Source: Rachycentron canadum (lineage: Eukaryota > Chordata > Actinopteri > Carangiformes > Rachycentridae). Taken from it: a stretch of 64,000 nt of DNA. Below the pieces are notes generated by a model. It had not been told where the DNA came from, searched no databases, and worked only from the letters and a program-made list of their open reading frames with translations. Positions 24,535 to 37,000 of this stretch are shown piece by piece; position 1 is the first letter of the stretch; every line of letters starts with the position of its first letter. The DNA lies in assembly GCA_038496675.1 (NCBI GenBank), contig CM076654.1, positions 5,763,604 through 5,827,603 of the forward strand, read 5' to 3'. The translations under genes were made by a program, and so were the position numbers.

Positions 24535-27500
24535 ATTGCACTGTTAAAGTCAAGTTGAGTCATCTCTCGAGTAGCTAGTATTTCTCCCAGATTTGTAGCT
24601 ACTTGGCTACACTTTTACACTGAGCAGCTTCAAATAAATTAACTAATAATCACACAACTCACATTGTTTCCTTTTCGGGGAACATCCAATATGGCTTCTG
24701 CTCCCTTCAGACTCTCTCCTCCTGCCACCTCCTGAGCTTCATAGCTGGCTGTAGAAGCAGCCCCGCCCACTGCTCCCTGATAGGCTGACGAGGACGAAGA
24801 CGCTTTAGATTGAAGCTGGTTCTGTGGTTTACGTCGGCCCGCGCTGTCCCAGGCACTTTCCACCCCCTGGAGCAGGTAGGACGTCCTGGTCTCATCACTG
24901 AGGGAAACGGGTGGTTAAGGAAGAGACCAAGTGACACTACTACAGGAATTATAGTTTGATGCCAACATGCATATATGCACTAAATATTTCTTGTTTATAA
25001 GCTGGAAATACATGTACAAAGTTTATTTCTCATCTTCATGATCATCTAGAAATCTCATTTGTACATGTCATTGCTTGTTTACTGTTACTGCTGTAAAGCT
25101 GATAAGGATACATGACAGGAAGAGCCTGTTGCAGGAGGCTGATGTCGTCGCTCAGGGGAAACTGCTCATCGTAGTCTGACAAAAACCTGAAAGGACGACC
25201 AGCCAGTCAAAAGTCTTCTCAAAGTATTTCTACTCTCTAGTTTATTAAGACTGTGTGACAAGTGCTAGTTCAAAATGGTAATATTCTTAATGAACCAAAC
25301 TGGTGCAGCTACTAAGCTTCAGCCTCACTCAAGAAAAGCAAATAGCAGAGTGGAAAACTCTGCTAAAACTGGAGGATGTTACTGCAAATCATACAATTAT
25401 TACACCACAGATGACAAACTGCTTTTCCCTAGGCCATGCATGAAAATCAAAGATAAACTAATCTTAACAGTTGGTCTCACCTTTTTTCAGGTAAAAAAGA
25501 TGTGAAATGCTGTAGAAGTTCCTCTGCAAATATTTGCATGTTTTCTCTCCTGCGAGACAACAAACATTAGCAGATGCATTGCAGCAGCAATGTGTGAATT
25601 AGTGTGTAATGCTAATCCTGCAATGATGCATGTTGAAAGTTTGAGAGATGGCTCACCCCTCCAGGATTGGCTGTAGGCAGGTGTGGTGCAGCAGCAGGTG
25701 AGCCATCTCCACCATCTTGCGGCAGGAGTGGGATAACCTCTTCCACAAGTCCTCCTGAAGACTGGGGGAAGGTTTGTGAATTTATTGATCATCAGCACGT
25801 GGGTTTTTATTATTAGCATTTAAATTTCTCTTTTTACTGTATTAAATATCTGAAGTAGAGTCTCACCTTTTATCATCAAAGTTTCTCTTCCTCATCGCCT
25901 TCTCAAGGTCAGGCACAGTGGTCTCATAAAACGAGGTCAGCCTGCCAGGAGGAAAAACAAAATTATCATGAAAAGGTTTTATACAGATAAGGCTGGCCAT
26001 GAGAGCTACATTCTCCCTGTGTCTACCTGCTGAGGAAGCCGTGAGAGTGGAAGGTGGAGCAGGCTGCAGGGAAGATGTCCAGGAAGGCATGGATGGTGGT
26101 AGTCGAGTCACACAGGTACAAAATTATATCTACAAGTTCCTGGGAGAGAAAAGAAAAGAAAAAAACACATATTATCAGTGACAGAACATGAAGCTGCGAC
26201 ATCACTCTCTGTAGAAGCTGTAGTGCAAGTTCAAATAAAAAGGTCATATTCAGGTTAAGGTTTTCCTCCATTTGTAAATATTATATGATGCAATGGATGC
26301 ATCATATAATATTTTTCCTGTAGCCTCAAATAAATACTCCAAAATAACCTGTTACATATTACGACTATACTGACAGTTTTACCCTTCCTGGGATAAAAGA
26401 AGAACAACAAAGCACAGGCAACATCTGTAGCATACAGTATGTTTATTACGTGTAGATGGCTGATAACCAGTACCTTAAAAGAGAAGTTGATGAAACAGAC
26501 CAATTCTTTTTTTACCTTTACTGGAAGAGAATTCAACTTGTTGATATGGGACATTTATTTTAAAGAATGGGTTCAGACAAACACATTAATATTAGATAAT
26601 TTAATATAGGGGTGTGCATCTCTCTGACCTGCTGGCTCATGGTCATGGCAGTGGGCTGTTTATGTGCATTCAGCTTCATAGGCTCCATGGCAGTGGCTCC
26701 TTCACACTGAAGACCGCACTTCTCCAGGACTGAGTCAAACACCTGAAGTTGATGGAAGAAAAAAACGTGTGTGTGTGTATAAACTATAATCTCAGAGACA
26801 GACATTATAAATGACTCTTAACAGGATATTATTTTTATGTCTGTCCTTCCATGAGTATTAAGTTGTGTTTTCTAAATCTGTTGTTACCTGTAACACAGTG
26901 GGCACCGTCTCATCCAGGTCACTGTAGTAGGACGGCTGCTGGGTAAAGATGTTGTCTAAGAGGGCATGAAAATTAACAAGATTAACAAACACAGCTGATA
27001 AAGTGTACATTTTATCATATAATAGATACACTTGTTTTAATAACATACTACACTGACAAGAATGAGCTTTTCAAAAGCGGCTCACCTATCATCTTATTCA
27101 GCAGCTGGCTGTTGCCCTTTCCAAAGAGCACACACAGATCCAAAATTTTGGGAATGTCAAACAGGAAGTTCTCATAGATAATCTCTCCAAACACAGCAGG
27201 GGTGAGGAAGTTTTCCTGAGGGATGAAAAGCACACAACAACACACACAAGGCAACAGGTTATGCTGCATGTCAATGCTTTATACTTGGAATTTGCAGTAA
27301 CAACAGAATTGATGGAAATGCAGAAAAATCTAAACTACCTGTAACATCATATCACTTGACCAATGCTACTATAATAACAGGTAATTGCAGTAAAAAGTAG
27401 ATTATAATTTACTCTTTTAGTTTATATTTTGGTGCGGCTCCCACCTTGGACTCCTTATATGTAGCCATCCTCAGGAAAGTCAAGAAGACCACTCTGTGGA

Positions 27501-28703
27501 TGGAGCGCTGCATCTCAGCCATCGCTGGGGAGGAAGGCAGGGCTTCGAGGTCAAGGCTCCGTGGAGCATGACGCAGGTACGAGTCAAGGCACCTTTGCAG
27601 GGACTCGTCAAACACAACCTGGTGGAAAAGTCAGGGTGAGGACGGAGACATAATTTAAAGGGAAATTATATTTAAATATATGGACAGCAGCAGAAACTTT
27701 CTTTTGTTTAAATTATATTTAAAACGATTCTAGCTTCCACAAACAGACCACTTGGAGAGTGAATGCATAAAGCACCACCGGAGTCTCCCTAGCTGTGTTA
27801 TCTACCCATTTAAAGTGGTGTCAGAAAGATTGTTTTAAATGAATGGTTAAAATTACTGACATACTGTATATTATTAAGGGAGATTTTATGTAGTTTGTGT
27901 TTATAAAGAAACATATATAGCAGAATTAAAATATCCCTAACAATGTTGAAAATGTGCTACCCTGTGTATGTTGCAATTGGGTTGTATGTTATGTCCACTT
28001 TCTGCTCCTTTTTTGTCTTTAATGTTTTCCCCCATTATTTTACTGGTTTTACTCACTTTACTTACAGCAGCTACTATACAAAGTCAGATTTATTCTATTT
28101 GATTTGATGTTTTATCTGTTCCTTATTGGTTAATGCAACATATTATATTGTGTTGCTTTGCATTATGATTTTCAACCATTTCATCTATCCACGTCTTTTA
28201 TTACAGGTCCCTGTAACTGAAGCTACACAGAAATATCATATTTTCAAGCTTCCATAGGACGTTGTTGATAAATTACAAAAAAAGAAAAAGGCCCTAAGCA
28301 AGATGCTTTTATGGTAAGAGTTCCTTACCTGGCACCAGAACTTGTCATGGGGCAGTGCGAGTAGCCACTCTAGGTCTTCCATGATGAATCTGGCATGTTC
28401 CAAAAACTCCTCCACCTCAGAGGGAGAGCTGTCTTCTGGTGGAGGCTTGTAAGGCACAAAACAGCGGTCCTCCTTCCTGTCCGGGTGCTATGATGTGGAA
28501 CAGAAAGCAGAGGGTTTGATTCTAATAAACTGGAGAGGTAGTTGTTCCTGCAGCACAATAGATTGTTGTTGGGTGTCTACTGGCATATTTGCATGCCAGC
28601 ATGAGGAAAGCTGACTCACCAGTGCAGGCAGTGTGCGCTCTTTTCCCAGTGGGCCAGGCTCAGTCACCTGCTGCTCATCCAGTGGCACACGGGCACAGGC
28701 CAT
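21980..28703 (-). CDS. ascc2: Activating signal cointegrator 1 complex subunit 2
   Basis: Nuclear subunit of the ASCC complex, which binds K63-linked ubiquitin and recruits the ASCC3 helicase and ALKBH3 to alkylation damage; it also acts with ASCC3 on collided ribosomes. Eighteen coding exons: 28620-28703, 28329-28487, 27445-27618, 27086-27215, 26888-26955, 26629-26742, 26027-26139, 25867-25941, 25657-25761, 25481-25549, 25112-25186, 24663-24897, 24259-24455, 23808-23927, 23411-23635, 23151-23238, 22635-22726, 21980-22151. All joins keep frame: 764 residues, against 757 in human. The CUE domain is at about residues 474-520 (LESLLSCIRDLLPDLGEGF, NSELVINNIL). Downstream are DDDEFDVF, an Asp/Tyr-rich block (LDDYDDEYDDTYD), a Glu-rich block, and a basic C-terminus ending KGMIPS. 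The start MACARVPLDE follows a non-coding first exon. Confidence 0.95.
24462..24533. repeat. (AC)36 microsatellite abutting the ascc2 exon 14 acceptor
   Basis: A perfect AC tract of about 36 units. On the minus (transcribed) strand it is TG repeat that runs to within 7 nt of exon 24259-24455, leaving only TTCTCAG as conventional acceptor sequence. Confidence 0.95.
26276..26314. repeat. Perfect 17-bp inverted repeat, 5-nt loop
   Basis: The arm AAATATTATATGATGCA (26276-26292) and its exact reverse complement (26298-26314) are separated by atgga. The hairpin lies in the ascc2 intron between exons 26629-26742 and 26027-26139. Confidence 0.9.
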
Positions 28704-30053
28704 GGCTTCACCTTCTCTAGTTTTTTCTACAATATCATATAAAAACAACACAACTCAAAACACAATATTTTACTGTATATTAGTTCATTCAGTATAAATG
28801 TACCTTTGGTAGCTCTTTATAACACAGGTTCACCAGTAGTTAAACAATAATAGCCATTTTTGTTGTGATTAATCTGCTGAATAAGGCCATCATAGTCTCT
28901 CAAAGTTCAAAGTAATGTTTTTTTTTTTTTTAGCATAAAATGATATAAAATAGAGTAGCAGTAAGTCACCACATTAGTAAATTGAAACCGAATAAAGAAA
29001 GACTGGCCTGAAAACCTATTTTAACAGTAACCATCATAAATGTCAGTATTGATATCTGTAATCATGGTATTACTTAGATTACAAATCATCTTCCTGCAGA
29101 GCAACCCACTGCCACACCATTCATAAGTTTTAAAACAGTGTATAATGTCTCCTAACACCCTTTACTGTCAACAGCTGGCTTGGAGAAACATTCAATTTGG
29201 GCTGCAGCTAATAATTATTCATATTATTGATTAATTTGATGATTATTTTCTCAGATGATAGTAAAAACTGAACATCAATATTCCCAGAGTAGAAACCGAT
29301 CTCTTCAAAACGCTTTTTTATGTTTGACCATCTGCAAAACAACTGTTGATTAATCGACTACTCTTTGCAGCTCCACACTAAAAATCTTTATAAACCTTTT
29401 TTTTTTTTTCAAACCTGCAAATTTTTCTTTCCCTCTTCTTGGGGAAACTTAACACGCTTCATTCTCTCATTATTTTGGTGATACATGAGAATAACACGTG
29501 ACTCATAGATACTGTCTTGTTGTCAACAGCTGACTTACTGCGGCACAATTCACTGACATAACGTCTTCTGACAGCCTTTAAAACCCACTATAAAATGTTA
29601 CCATCGGCAACAGGGTAGAAGAAACATCCAAGGCTTCAGTAAATTTAATCTAAGCCTTTTTTAAATATTTTCTCAGGCCTCTCCAAGACGAACAGACACC
29701 AACCCTAACAGCAGCTATAAGCAACGTCTGGAAAACTTCCGCTGGTTAGTTAGCTAGTCGACCTAACAGCAGGTAATGTAGGCTAAAGCAGCAAACTGCG
29801 TACGACTACGGCCTTGATAGCTCAATTAAGACTGATGACTTGTAGTTAATTTGATTATTTCTGAGCGAAAAACCTGCGTTTCCAGCCGAGGCAACCTGTC
29901 TACAGACGCGACAGCACGTTAATGAATGGAGAGCGGCTAACGTTGACACAACGCGGCTAACTTAAACCAGCCGTTGACTTTTCACAACCGTCCCGTCGTA
30001 ATAAATTCCCGCTGTTTGTAATTAGTTAATAAGCTGTTAATAAATGTACTCAC
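28704..30053 (-). other. ascc2 intron 1
   Basis: Intron between the non-coding first exon (donor GAGCG then GTGAGT at 30052-30053) and the start-codon exon. It has several T-runs and holds one fish repeat listed separately. The stretch 29680-30050 is richer in CpG, as expected next to a promoter. Confidence 0.6.
29197..29380 (+). repeat. Fish interspersed repeat, 'ggctgcagctaataattatt' type
   Basis: The segment begins GGGCTGCAGCTAATAATTAT, contains ATTATTGATTAATTTGATGA, and ends with ATTAATCGACTA...GCAGCTCCA. This matches a very common fish short repeat whose ends are near-palindromic (GGCTGCAACTAA ... TTAGTTGCAGCTC). A second copy is at about 32121-32300 and part of one may be inside 8763-9160. 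I cannot assign a formal family name. Confidence 0.6.
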
Positions 30054-30310
30054 CGCTCAACGTGACTGTCTCCGACTCTCTCAAGCCATTTCGTCGACGT
30101 CGTCGCCGCTTCTGACAGTTTCAGTTTCCAAACGTTTCTCTCATTATCTGTGTTGCTGATGATGAGGAGGAGGAGGAGGAAGTGACGCAGGCGCAACAGA
30201 AACTACAGTCGGCCGCCTTTAGCGCCGCCTGTCGGCGCCAGGGCGCAGGGCAGCGTCACTGCGGTCCACGTGTTACCGACGTACACGTTAAACCACGTGA
30301 CACGCGCACT
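30054..30310 (-). promoter_or_regulatory. ascc2 non-coding exon 1 and CpG-rich promoter
   Basis: The first exon ends at 30054 with a GTGAGT donor and carries only a two-codon upstream frame (ATG GCT TGA). Right of it lie (GGA)n-like sequence, a CpG-dense block (30205-30260), and two CACGTG E-boxes at 30267-30272 and 30294-30299. The start site is probably between 30120 and 30200. Basal promoter assignment is inferred from CpG density and the first exon. Confidence 0.55.
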
Positions 30311-31180
30311 ACTATTGTCCAAATGATGGCGCTGTTTGACATTTGCCCGCCTCAATATTATTATATCTCAAATGCCAAATGGTCAACACCTGCTGCTAAA
30401 CTTTACTACAATCAATAATAAGAACTAATACTGTAACCAGCTACCTAGCCACTAATACACTTTTAATCCCTAGTTGATGATTAAAATAATTATTATTATT
30501 ATTGACTTGACAATGACAAAGAGTAATAAGCTTGTGAAAAATTCTAAAATTCCTCCATTACCTCTTAATGTGTACTGAAAATATTTCATATTTGCGTATT
30601 TGTGTACCCTGTGTCTTTTTCTCGTCTTCTCCTAACATTTCCATTCTTTTTATTTTCATTTTTATGTTCATTTTTTACTTTCACTACTTAGCACTGGCAC
30701 AGATCCAAATAATCTAATATATAATCTAATCACATCCAGCACATTATCACTCAAAGATGAAACTTGACACATGATTTTCTTAGAAAATTATGTTTATAAA
30801 AAAAGGATTTCCATGACACAGAGAAGGCTGAAGAGGATTGACAAGAATTACATTAAGTACAGTAGATATATTTTTTTAATGCATTGCAAGTCTGAAAGAC
30901 AAATCAATAAAACCTCCAGAAAGTCAGTCATTGTTTGGCTTGTAAGTTTGTATGATGATGCTTTTGCAACAATTAATATGCCTTATTGTTGTGCAAGTCC
31001 TGTAATTGTTAACTGGTTTATTGGTTTGTGTCTGAACTGAACAGTGTGAGGATATATTATCAGAACCCAACACAACTTCCATCTCTCTGTTTGTGTAAAT
31101 GCTCTGGCTTCAGTTTTTAACACAAAGCTAAAAAATGTGCAATGTAATAAGAGCTCAGTATATATTCTGGCAGCTGTCCC
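30311..31180. other. Intergenic interval between ascc2 and slc39a14
   Basis: AT-rich sequence between the ascc2 promoter and the likely 3' end of slc39a14. Contains short AAT repeats around 30488-30505. No gene, RNA or recognised mobile element seen. Confidence 0.5.
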
Positions 31181-34040
31181 ATTTATTCAAAATAATATAC
31201 TACAACAGAAATAAATGACAATAAACACAAAGACTGCTTCCATGGCTTATGGTGTAAAGCTAAAACAAATACTTTCTCTTGGGTGTAAAGCATAAAATAA
31301 ATATTTTATGGCTCAAACAACAATAAATAACCTCCCATACATACCCATCAAATAGCAGTAATACTGTACCAAATGGTACCCGCTTTAATGGCTCGCCTTT
31401 TCCATCCAGGAATAAAAGATTTTTTCTTTTTTTTGGTAGACCTATATTTCTTTCAGTTTCTATCTCTAATAAATAATAATCTACAGCACTAATCTATATT
31501 GATGTTAAATCTAAGAAAAAGTATGTAGGTAATAGGTCCTGGTAATAGGTCACTGCACTCAACTGTGAATACTGTACAGATCTGTAAGATATGAGTAAAG
31601 GTGGACCAGCAGCGATCCACCAAACTGATTAGTGTAGACAGCAGCACACGCTGCGATGATGTGATGTCAGTTTTATCCTCAACAACACTCATGGTAGTTT
31701 TTTGAAGTGAAAAGTCACATTCCCCTGAATGCTCCAATGAATAATCAAACTCTACAGATCATAAACCGTTTTCACTGTTTTCCCTCAGATTTAAATTACA
31801 CTACATGGCCAAAGGTATATGAACACCAAAACATTGAATCCACGGGTCAATGCTGAACAACTTATTCCAAACTGTTAATGTAAATTTGCTGCTGTAACCA
31901 GGCTCCACTCTTCTGGTTTAAGTCTTTCTAGCATGTTTTTGAAGCTGGGCTTCAGGTATTTGCTCCCATTCAGCTACAGGAGAGTTCACAAGTTCCTCCA
32001 CATTGAACTAGGAAAACCATTTCTTTATGGACCTGGTTTTGCCCTCTGGACACTGTCATGTTGAACCAGGAAAAGACCTTCTGTAAACAAACTTGGAAAC
32101 AGTTTTCTATCAAGCATAAATTCAGAGGCCGCAACTAATGATAATTGTCAGTTTCAATTAATCAATCGGATCTTTTCCATTTAAGCTGATTAGTTATCTG
32201 ATTCAGAACAAATCAGAAAATAGTTAAAATTTCAATCACTGATTTTCCAAAGTCCAAACTGTCTTGTTTTGTTGAACCAACAAGCACAAAAACCAAGATA
32301 TTCAGTCACTATCACATCTGACATCCAGTAGAAAGAAATTTAGCAAATATTGACATTGAACCTTTGAGCAGTTTTGCTCAAAAAATAACTTGCACTTTTC
32401 AGCATGTGTCACAACATGGGGAAAAAATTTGTTTAAGATATTTTTTTGTTGTTTTGATGTCTCTGATGACTCTGGAAATACCATCAGTTCAGGAATAAGC
32501 GCTTTTAACTGGTCTTGGAGATTTCTCAAAGATAACTGCTTTACTTTTTCTTGCTTTCTTGTAAACCAAAAACAGTTTCTTTCTAAACCAAGTCCTGAGA
32601 AATAGCCCTCGAAGAAAGAAAAAAAAAAAAAAAAAAATTGTTGTGTCTACATGCTTTTGGCCGTACAACATAACTTTGAGAGACATAGATGTTTGTCTTA
32701 ACAGACTAAGTAGCTAAATACAGTATATAACCTGATCTTTCTGTTAATAATATGCATGATTAATATGGATAAGATCACACACCATACCAGGGGGCGAAGT
32801 GTGCATGCTTATGAGTCAGCTTACAGTATTCTGTTAAAACTAGGACAGGACTGTAAATGAACAGATCACTCTTGGGAAAAAATATTCTATGGTATGTGTG
32901 AAGACCAGAGCTCAATAATACGAGGAATAAAAAAACATCTAAACCTACTCAAAATATTAATGAAGGGCACAGATGGTTAACTATGGAGAAATGCTGCTGT
33001 AGACACTGGGTGTTGTTGCGTCACATCTGGAGAAATCCAACTTTATGTCACTTTAACAGACACGACCACGGCTTTGTTAGAAATTTGTCACTCAGGAGAG
33101 TGAAGTGCGCACATCCAAACATCACTGTGTAGCCCTTCACCATTCTCAATGGTCTGCCCATATTTGGTCTTCAAAAGTCTGATCTTTTTTTTTTTTTCCC
33201 CATGTTTCTCATGTGTAAAAAAATATAACATCAACACACAAACAACAAGGTCCAGGTGGAGGTTTGATATTGAAACTTGATTAAACTTCCAGTTCAGGTC
33301 CGTAATCATTTGTTTTTGGTATGGAATGAAAAAAAGAGGGGTGGGGGATTATACTCTGGAACAGTAGGATAAAGACTCAAGAATGTCAATAACAGCTGCT
33401 GTTACCTGATTGTGCTTTTCTCTCCTCCTGAGGAAATGTTGTGGGCACAGAGGATTAGTGATATAAATGCTCTGCGTCTAATTAATCTCAACAGGCCCTG
33501 GTTGAGGCTCAATGACATCCACCGAGGGAAGGACAAGAGGAGAGAGAATAAGAACAGGAGTCAAAATGGCCGATCAGCAGCCTCGGGGAATGAAGAGCAG
33601 TTTAAGTGACTGGGTGAGTATTGCACGTCAGTTCATGATCAGGAGTCGCACATCTTCAAGTCACCCTTATAGGATGAATCCTGCTTCAGTTGAAGGAGCA
33701 GGGAAGAGCAACAAAAACATTGGCGAAAGAAGGCTGCCTCTCCCACAGTCTGGGATCTACTGCATGTGGAAACTGCACAACAACTGCTACTGAAATATTT
33801 TCTATAGAGGAGTGTGCGAACCTGCCGCACAGCCAAACTTCCCAAACACCACGGTCCTGAAAACTTAAAAAAAAAAGAAAAAGAGAGGAGGAAGATAAAG
33901 AGAAAAAAAAATTTTCCAAGTCCCTCCCTCCTCCCTTCCCTCCCTCCTCCTGGGGCCAGTTTCCACCAGCACATACCAGCCGGTGTCCCAGTTTTATTTC
34001 ACACTGGTCAGAGCTGGTCTTGGTCCAGGGGAGCCTGGGG
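31181..34040 (-). other. Probable long 3' UTR of slc39a14
   Basis: After the slc39a14 stop on the minus strand an AATAAA lies almost at once (33993-33998), too close to be the only signal; another is at 31182-31187. The human transcript has a long 3' UTR, so a UTR of up to 2.9 kb is plausible. If so it contains the transposon remnant at 31799-32669. Transcript data would decide. Confidence 0.3.
31799..32669. mobile_element. Non-autonomous DNA transposon, second copy of the 'cactacatggccaaa' family
   Basis: The left end reads CACTACATGGCCAAAGGTAT (31800-31819) and the right end ATGCTTTTGGCCGTACAAC (about 32651-32669), which is its inverted complement with a few changes. The interior has no transposase frame. 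A 'gcaactaatgat...' fish repeat is nested at about 32121-32300. The same terminal motif bounds 8763-9160. Confidence 0.65.
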
Positions 34041-37000
34041 CTAGCCCAGCTGTATCTGTCCAGAGTAGGTGGTGAGGAGGAGCATGATGGAGAAGCCCGT
34101 CAGCAGGCCGGCATTCTGGATAGCAAAGGTGAGGAGGAAGCTGCTGCCGCCTGCATCCTCTTCCTCACGACTCACCTCGTTCATCTCTGGGAACTGAAAG
34201 ACATGAAACAGAGAGATGAGGAACTCAACTTCTCTGCTTCACACTGAAGGGCCCTTCACGTCAAAGTCAATCTACTACTCTGAGTGGAGCACCACATTGT
34301 TATGATATGACAGATGGAGTGTGAAAGGTGTGGTAGAGCTGGCAGAGGAGGTACAAAATCACAGAAGTGTGGGATGAAGGTTTTTTAAGGCTTGACCCAC
34401 ACTATGATCTAAATGTCTGGGTATCTCAGCCTCTGTTGCATCATTTGTGAATTCTTTTGTTGATTTGATTTGTCTGAAAATCCCTGCTTCACTAATGTGC
34501 TTAACTGCCTTATCTTTAAGTTATCACTTACATTTAATTACACATATTAACACTCCAGTGGTACAGATAACTGCTCTGATTACTTTTCTGTGGTACCTTT
34601 TAAAGGTCCCACATTTATTCTTTTCTTTTCTTACTTGTTGATGTCCACAAGAATATATTTGTGAATTTGAAGAACCAAGAACCATCTCAGTCTAGTCAGG
34701 CTTCCCTCTGGACCTCAGGTCAGTCAGCCAATCAGAGGAGAGCCTCAAAGCTTCTTTTAATTGGCCTGGCTGCAAAATTTTTTATTGGCTCACTCAGAAA
34801 ACGGATTTTAGGTAAACGCTGAGAGAAACCAAATCCTGCAAGGTTGGATGGTGGGTCCAGGTGGGCTGGGCTTGGGGTATGGCTGAGAGTGATGACTGCT
34901 TCGTTGTGACATCACAAGTTACAGAAGTCCTGTCAGCTCGTTTTAAGGCTCCGTTTCTGAAGACGAGCTGTGTGCACTTCTCTGAGGACTGAGCACTGAG
35001 ACTTTCACAGTATTAATATAGAACTCAGACTTACTCTATAATCATTTTATAATCACCTATAAAACGTGGGACCTTTAAAAACAGCAATTTCTGAATAATC
35101 AAACAGCGTGCACTGTGTTCACCTTCTAAAACTCTTCTTACATACTATATGTACAAGAACGTGGATATACTGTTTTACGAAAAGCAAAACTGGTAGTTTG
35201 TAAACTAGAAAATATCAGCTCCATCACAGAGGGCTCCATCTTCACCATAAAACCTCCCTGTCACAGTAGACCTTATGCACATGGGTAACATTGATAAGTC
35301 TAATAAGGAACTAAGATATGATGTGACTTTCCTCAAAACGGCTAACAATAAACTTGACTTTTGTTGATTTAACATTTTCTCTTTAGGGGAAGGTTCTGAC
35401 CAAACTTGCTGTGACATCATCATGTCATACCTCCAGATGCTGTGACATCATCATGTCATACCTCCAGATGCTGTGACATCATCAGACATACCCACGGGTA
35501 ACTGGCACAAGGCCGTAACAAGCTTTTATAGGCGTCTGCTGTATTACGAGACAACCACACCCATCTGCATTGACCTCATCCTTTTTCCCCAAACACTGAC
35601 CATGTCTGCCAGAGCGATGTAGAGGAACATTCCTCCTGCCAGGGCAAAGATCCAGTTGGGAGAGAAGCTGTTGCCGGCCAGGATACCAAAGCCCATGCCC
35701 AGGTAACAGCAGCAGGCCGACAGGAAGTTAAAGAACAGAGCCTGTTGTAGGCTCATGCCTGCGTTCAGCAGGATAACAAAGTCTCCTGGTGACACAAACA
35801 GAGATAGAACGACAAAAAAGGGATGAAAATGCATCAGAGATAGCTGCAGAATGTCAAACTGTAGATTTCTGTATTAACCAGAGATGTTTGAAAAATAAAT
35901 CAAAGAGAAAGACTAGGGCGGTACTCGAAACAGACTTTATAAATGCCACATAGATGCTTCAGGCAAGTTGCCCATCTTCACCATGTTTCTAGACAATTTC
36001 ACAATCAATAGACGCTCTGTTCCTTTAAGTGGCTCCCCTCAGTGCGACACAGGGCAACCCAGGCTTTTCAGCTCCTTGAGAACCAACCATCCCTGTCCAT
36101 CTGCTCACCCCTCTAGCCCTCCTCCACCCCCACTCACACTTGAGTCATGCACTAATCACATCTGTTGCACATACTTATACAGTGACTTCCATATTGACTG
36201 CTGCTACGTGACATTGGTTTCACACTGGTTGGGAGTTCCTTTTTTGTGTATTTCTACTTTGTGTGTCCTTTAAATTGCTCCAGATAAAAAGTTTTGAACT
36301 GAATTGAAAAGCTGAGTTTAATTATAGATACCCAACAGGTCTACAACAGCAGGGGGAGCAGTTTTCATGTTATGGGTTGAGCAAGTTTTATCTTATTCTT
36401 TTGAAAAATACATTATTAATGACTCAATTATTGTACTCCCACAGAAATAATTACAGTCAGTACTTAAAAATAAATATTTTCTTTGCACTTTTTGCTTTTA
36501 TTGTGATAACAAGTGAGAGAGAGACAGCAAGGTTGCCGAGAGAGACAGGGATGAGATGCAAAAAGCAAATCTAATCTAATAATAATAATAATAAAGAGAA
36601 AGACTTGGCACGACTAACCCAGCTCGTGGGGGAACTCCTCACACAGGATGGCCACTGAGGTGCTGATGCCCTGAAAGACGGAGGCAGTGAAGGAGGCACC
36701 AATGGCCAAACCGTCGATGAAGTTGTGCAGACCATCACTCAGCGTGATCATCCAGGCCAGTGTGCCTATGTCAGAGTAGGTCGTCCCCTTCAGCCAATAG
36801 CAGCCACCACCGCTGCTTCCAGACCGCCCCCCGCTGTCTGGGCTCTGGGAGTCCTGGATCAACAAGGTGCAAAATACGGCTAAATATGTGTTCACAGAGC
36901 AGCAACGTGCAAATACCAATAATGTAGAAATACCAAGGATGTGTTCACTAATTCAAGTCATGAATGTAAATATGTTATATGCCTGCTCTTGAGCACCATA

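Noticed and set aside
24255..24563. Open frame with a Val-Cys repeat joined to the CUE domain
   Set aside because: The repeat part is the intronic TG microsatellite; the coding exon starts at the acceptor at 24455.
30771..31040. 89-codon frame on the plus strand between ascc2 and slc39a14
   Set aside because: AT-rich, no recognised domain, no splice or promoter context; expected by chance at this size.
33512..33793. 93-codon frame on the plus strand downstream of slc39a14
   Set aside because: It lies in the probable 3' UTR of slc39a14 on the opposite strand and has no recognisable features.
35408..35492. CRISPR-like repeat array
   Set aside because: The units are directly adjacent without spacers and the genome is that of a vertebrate.
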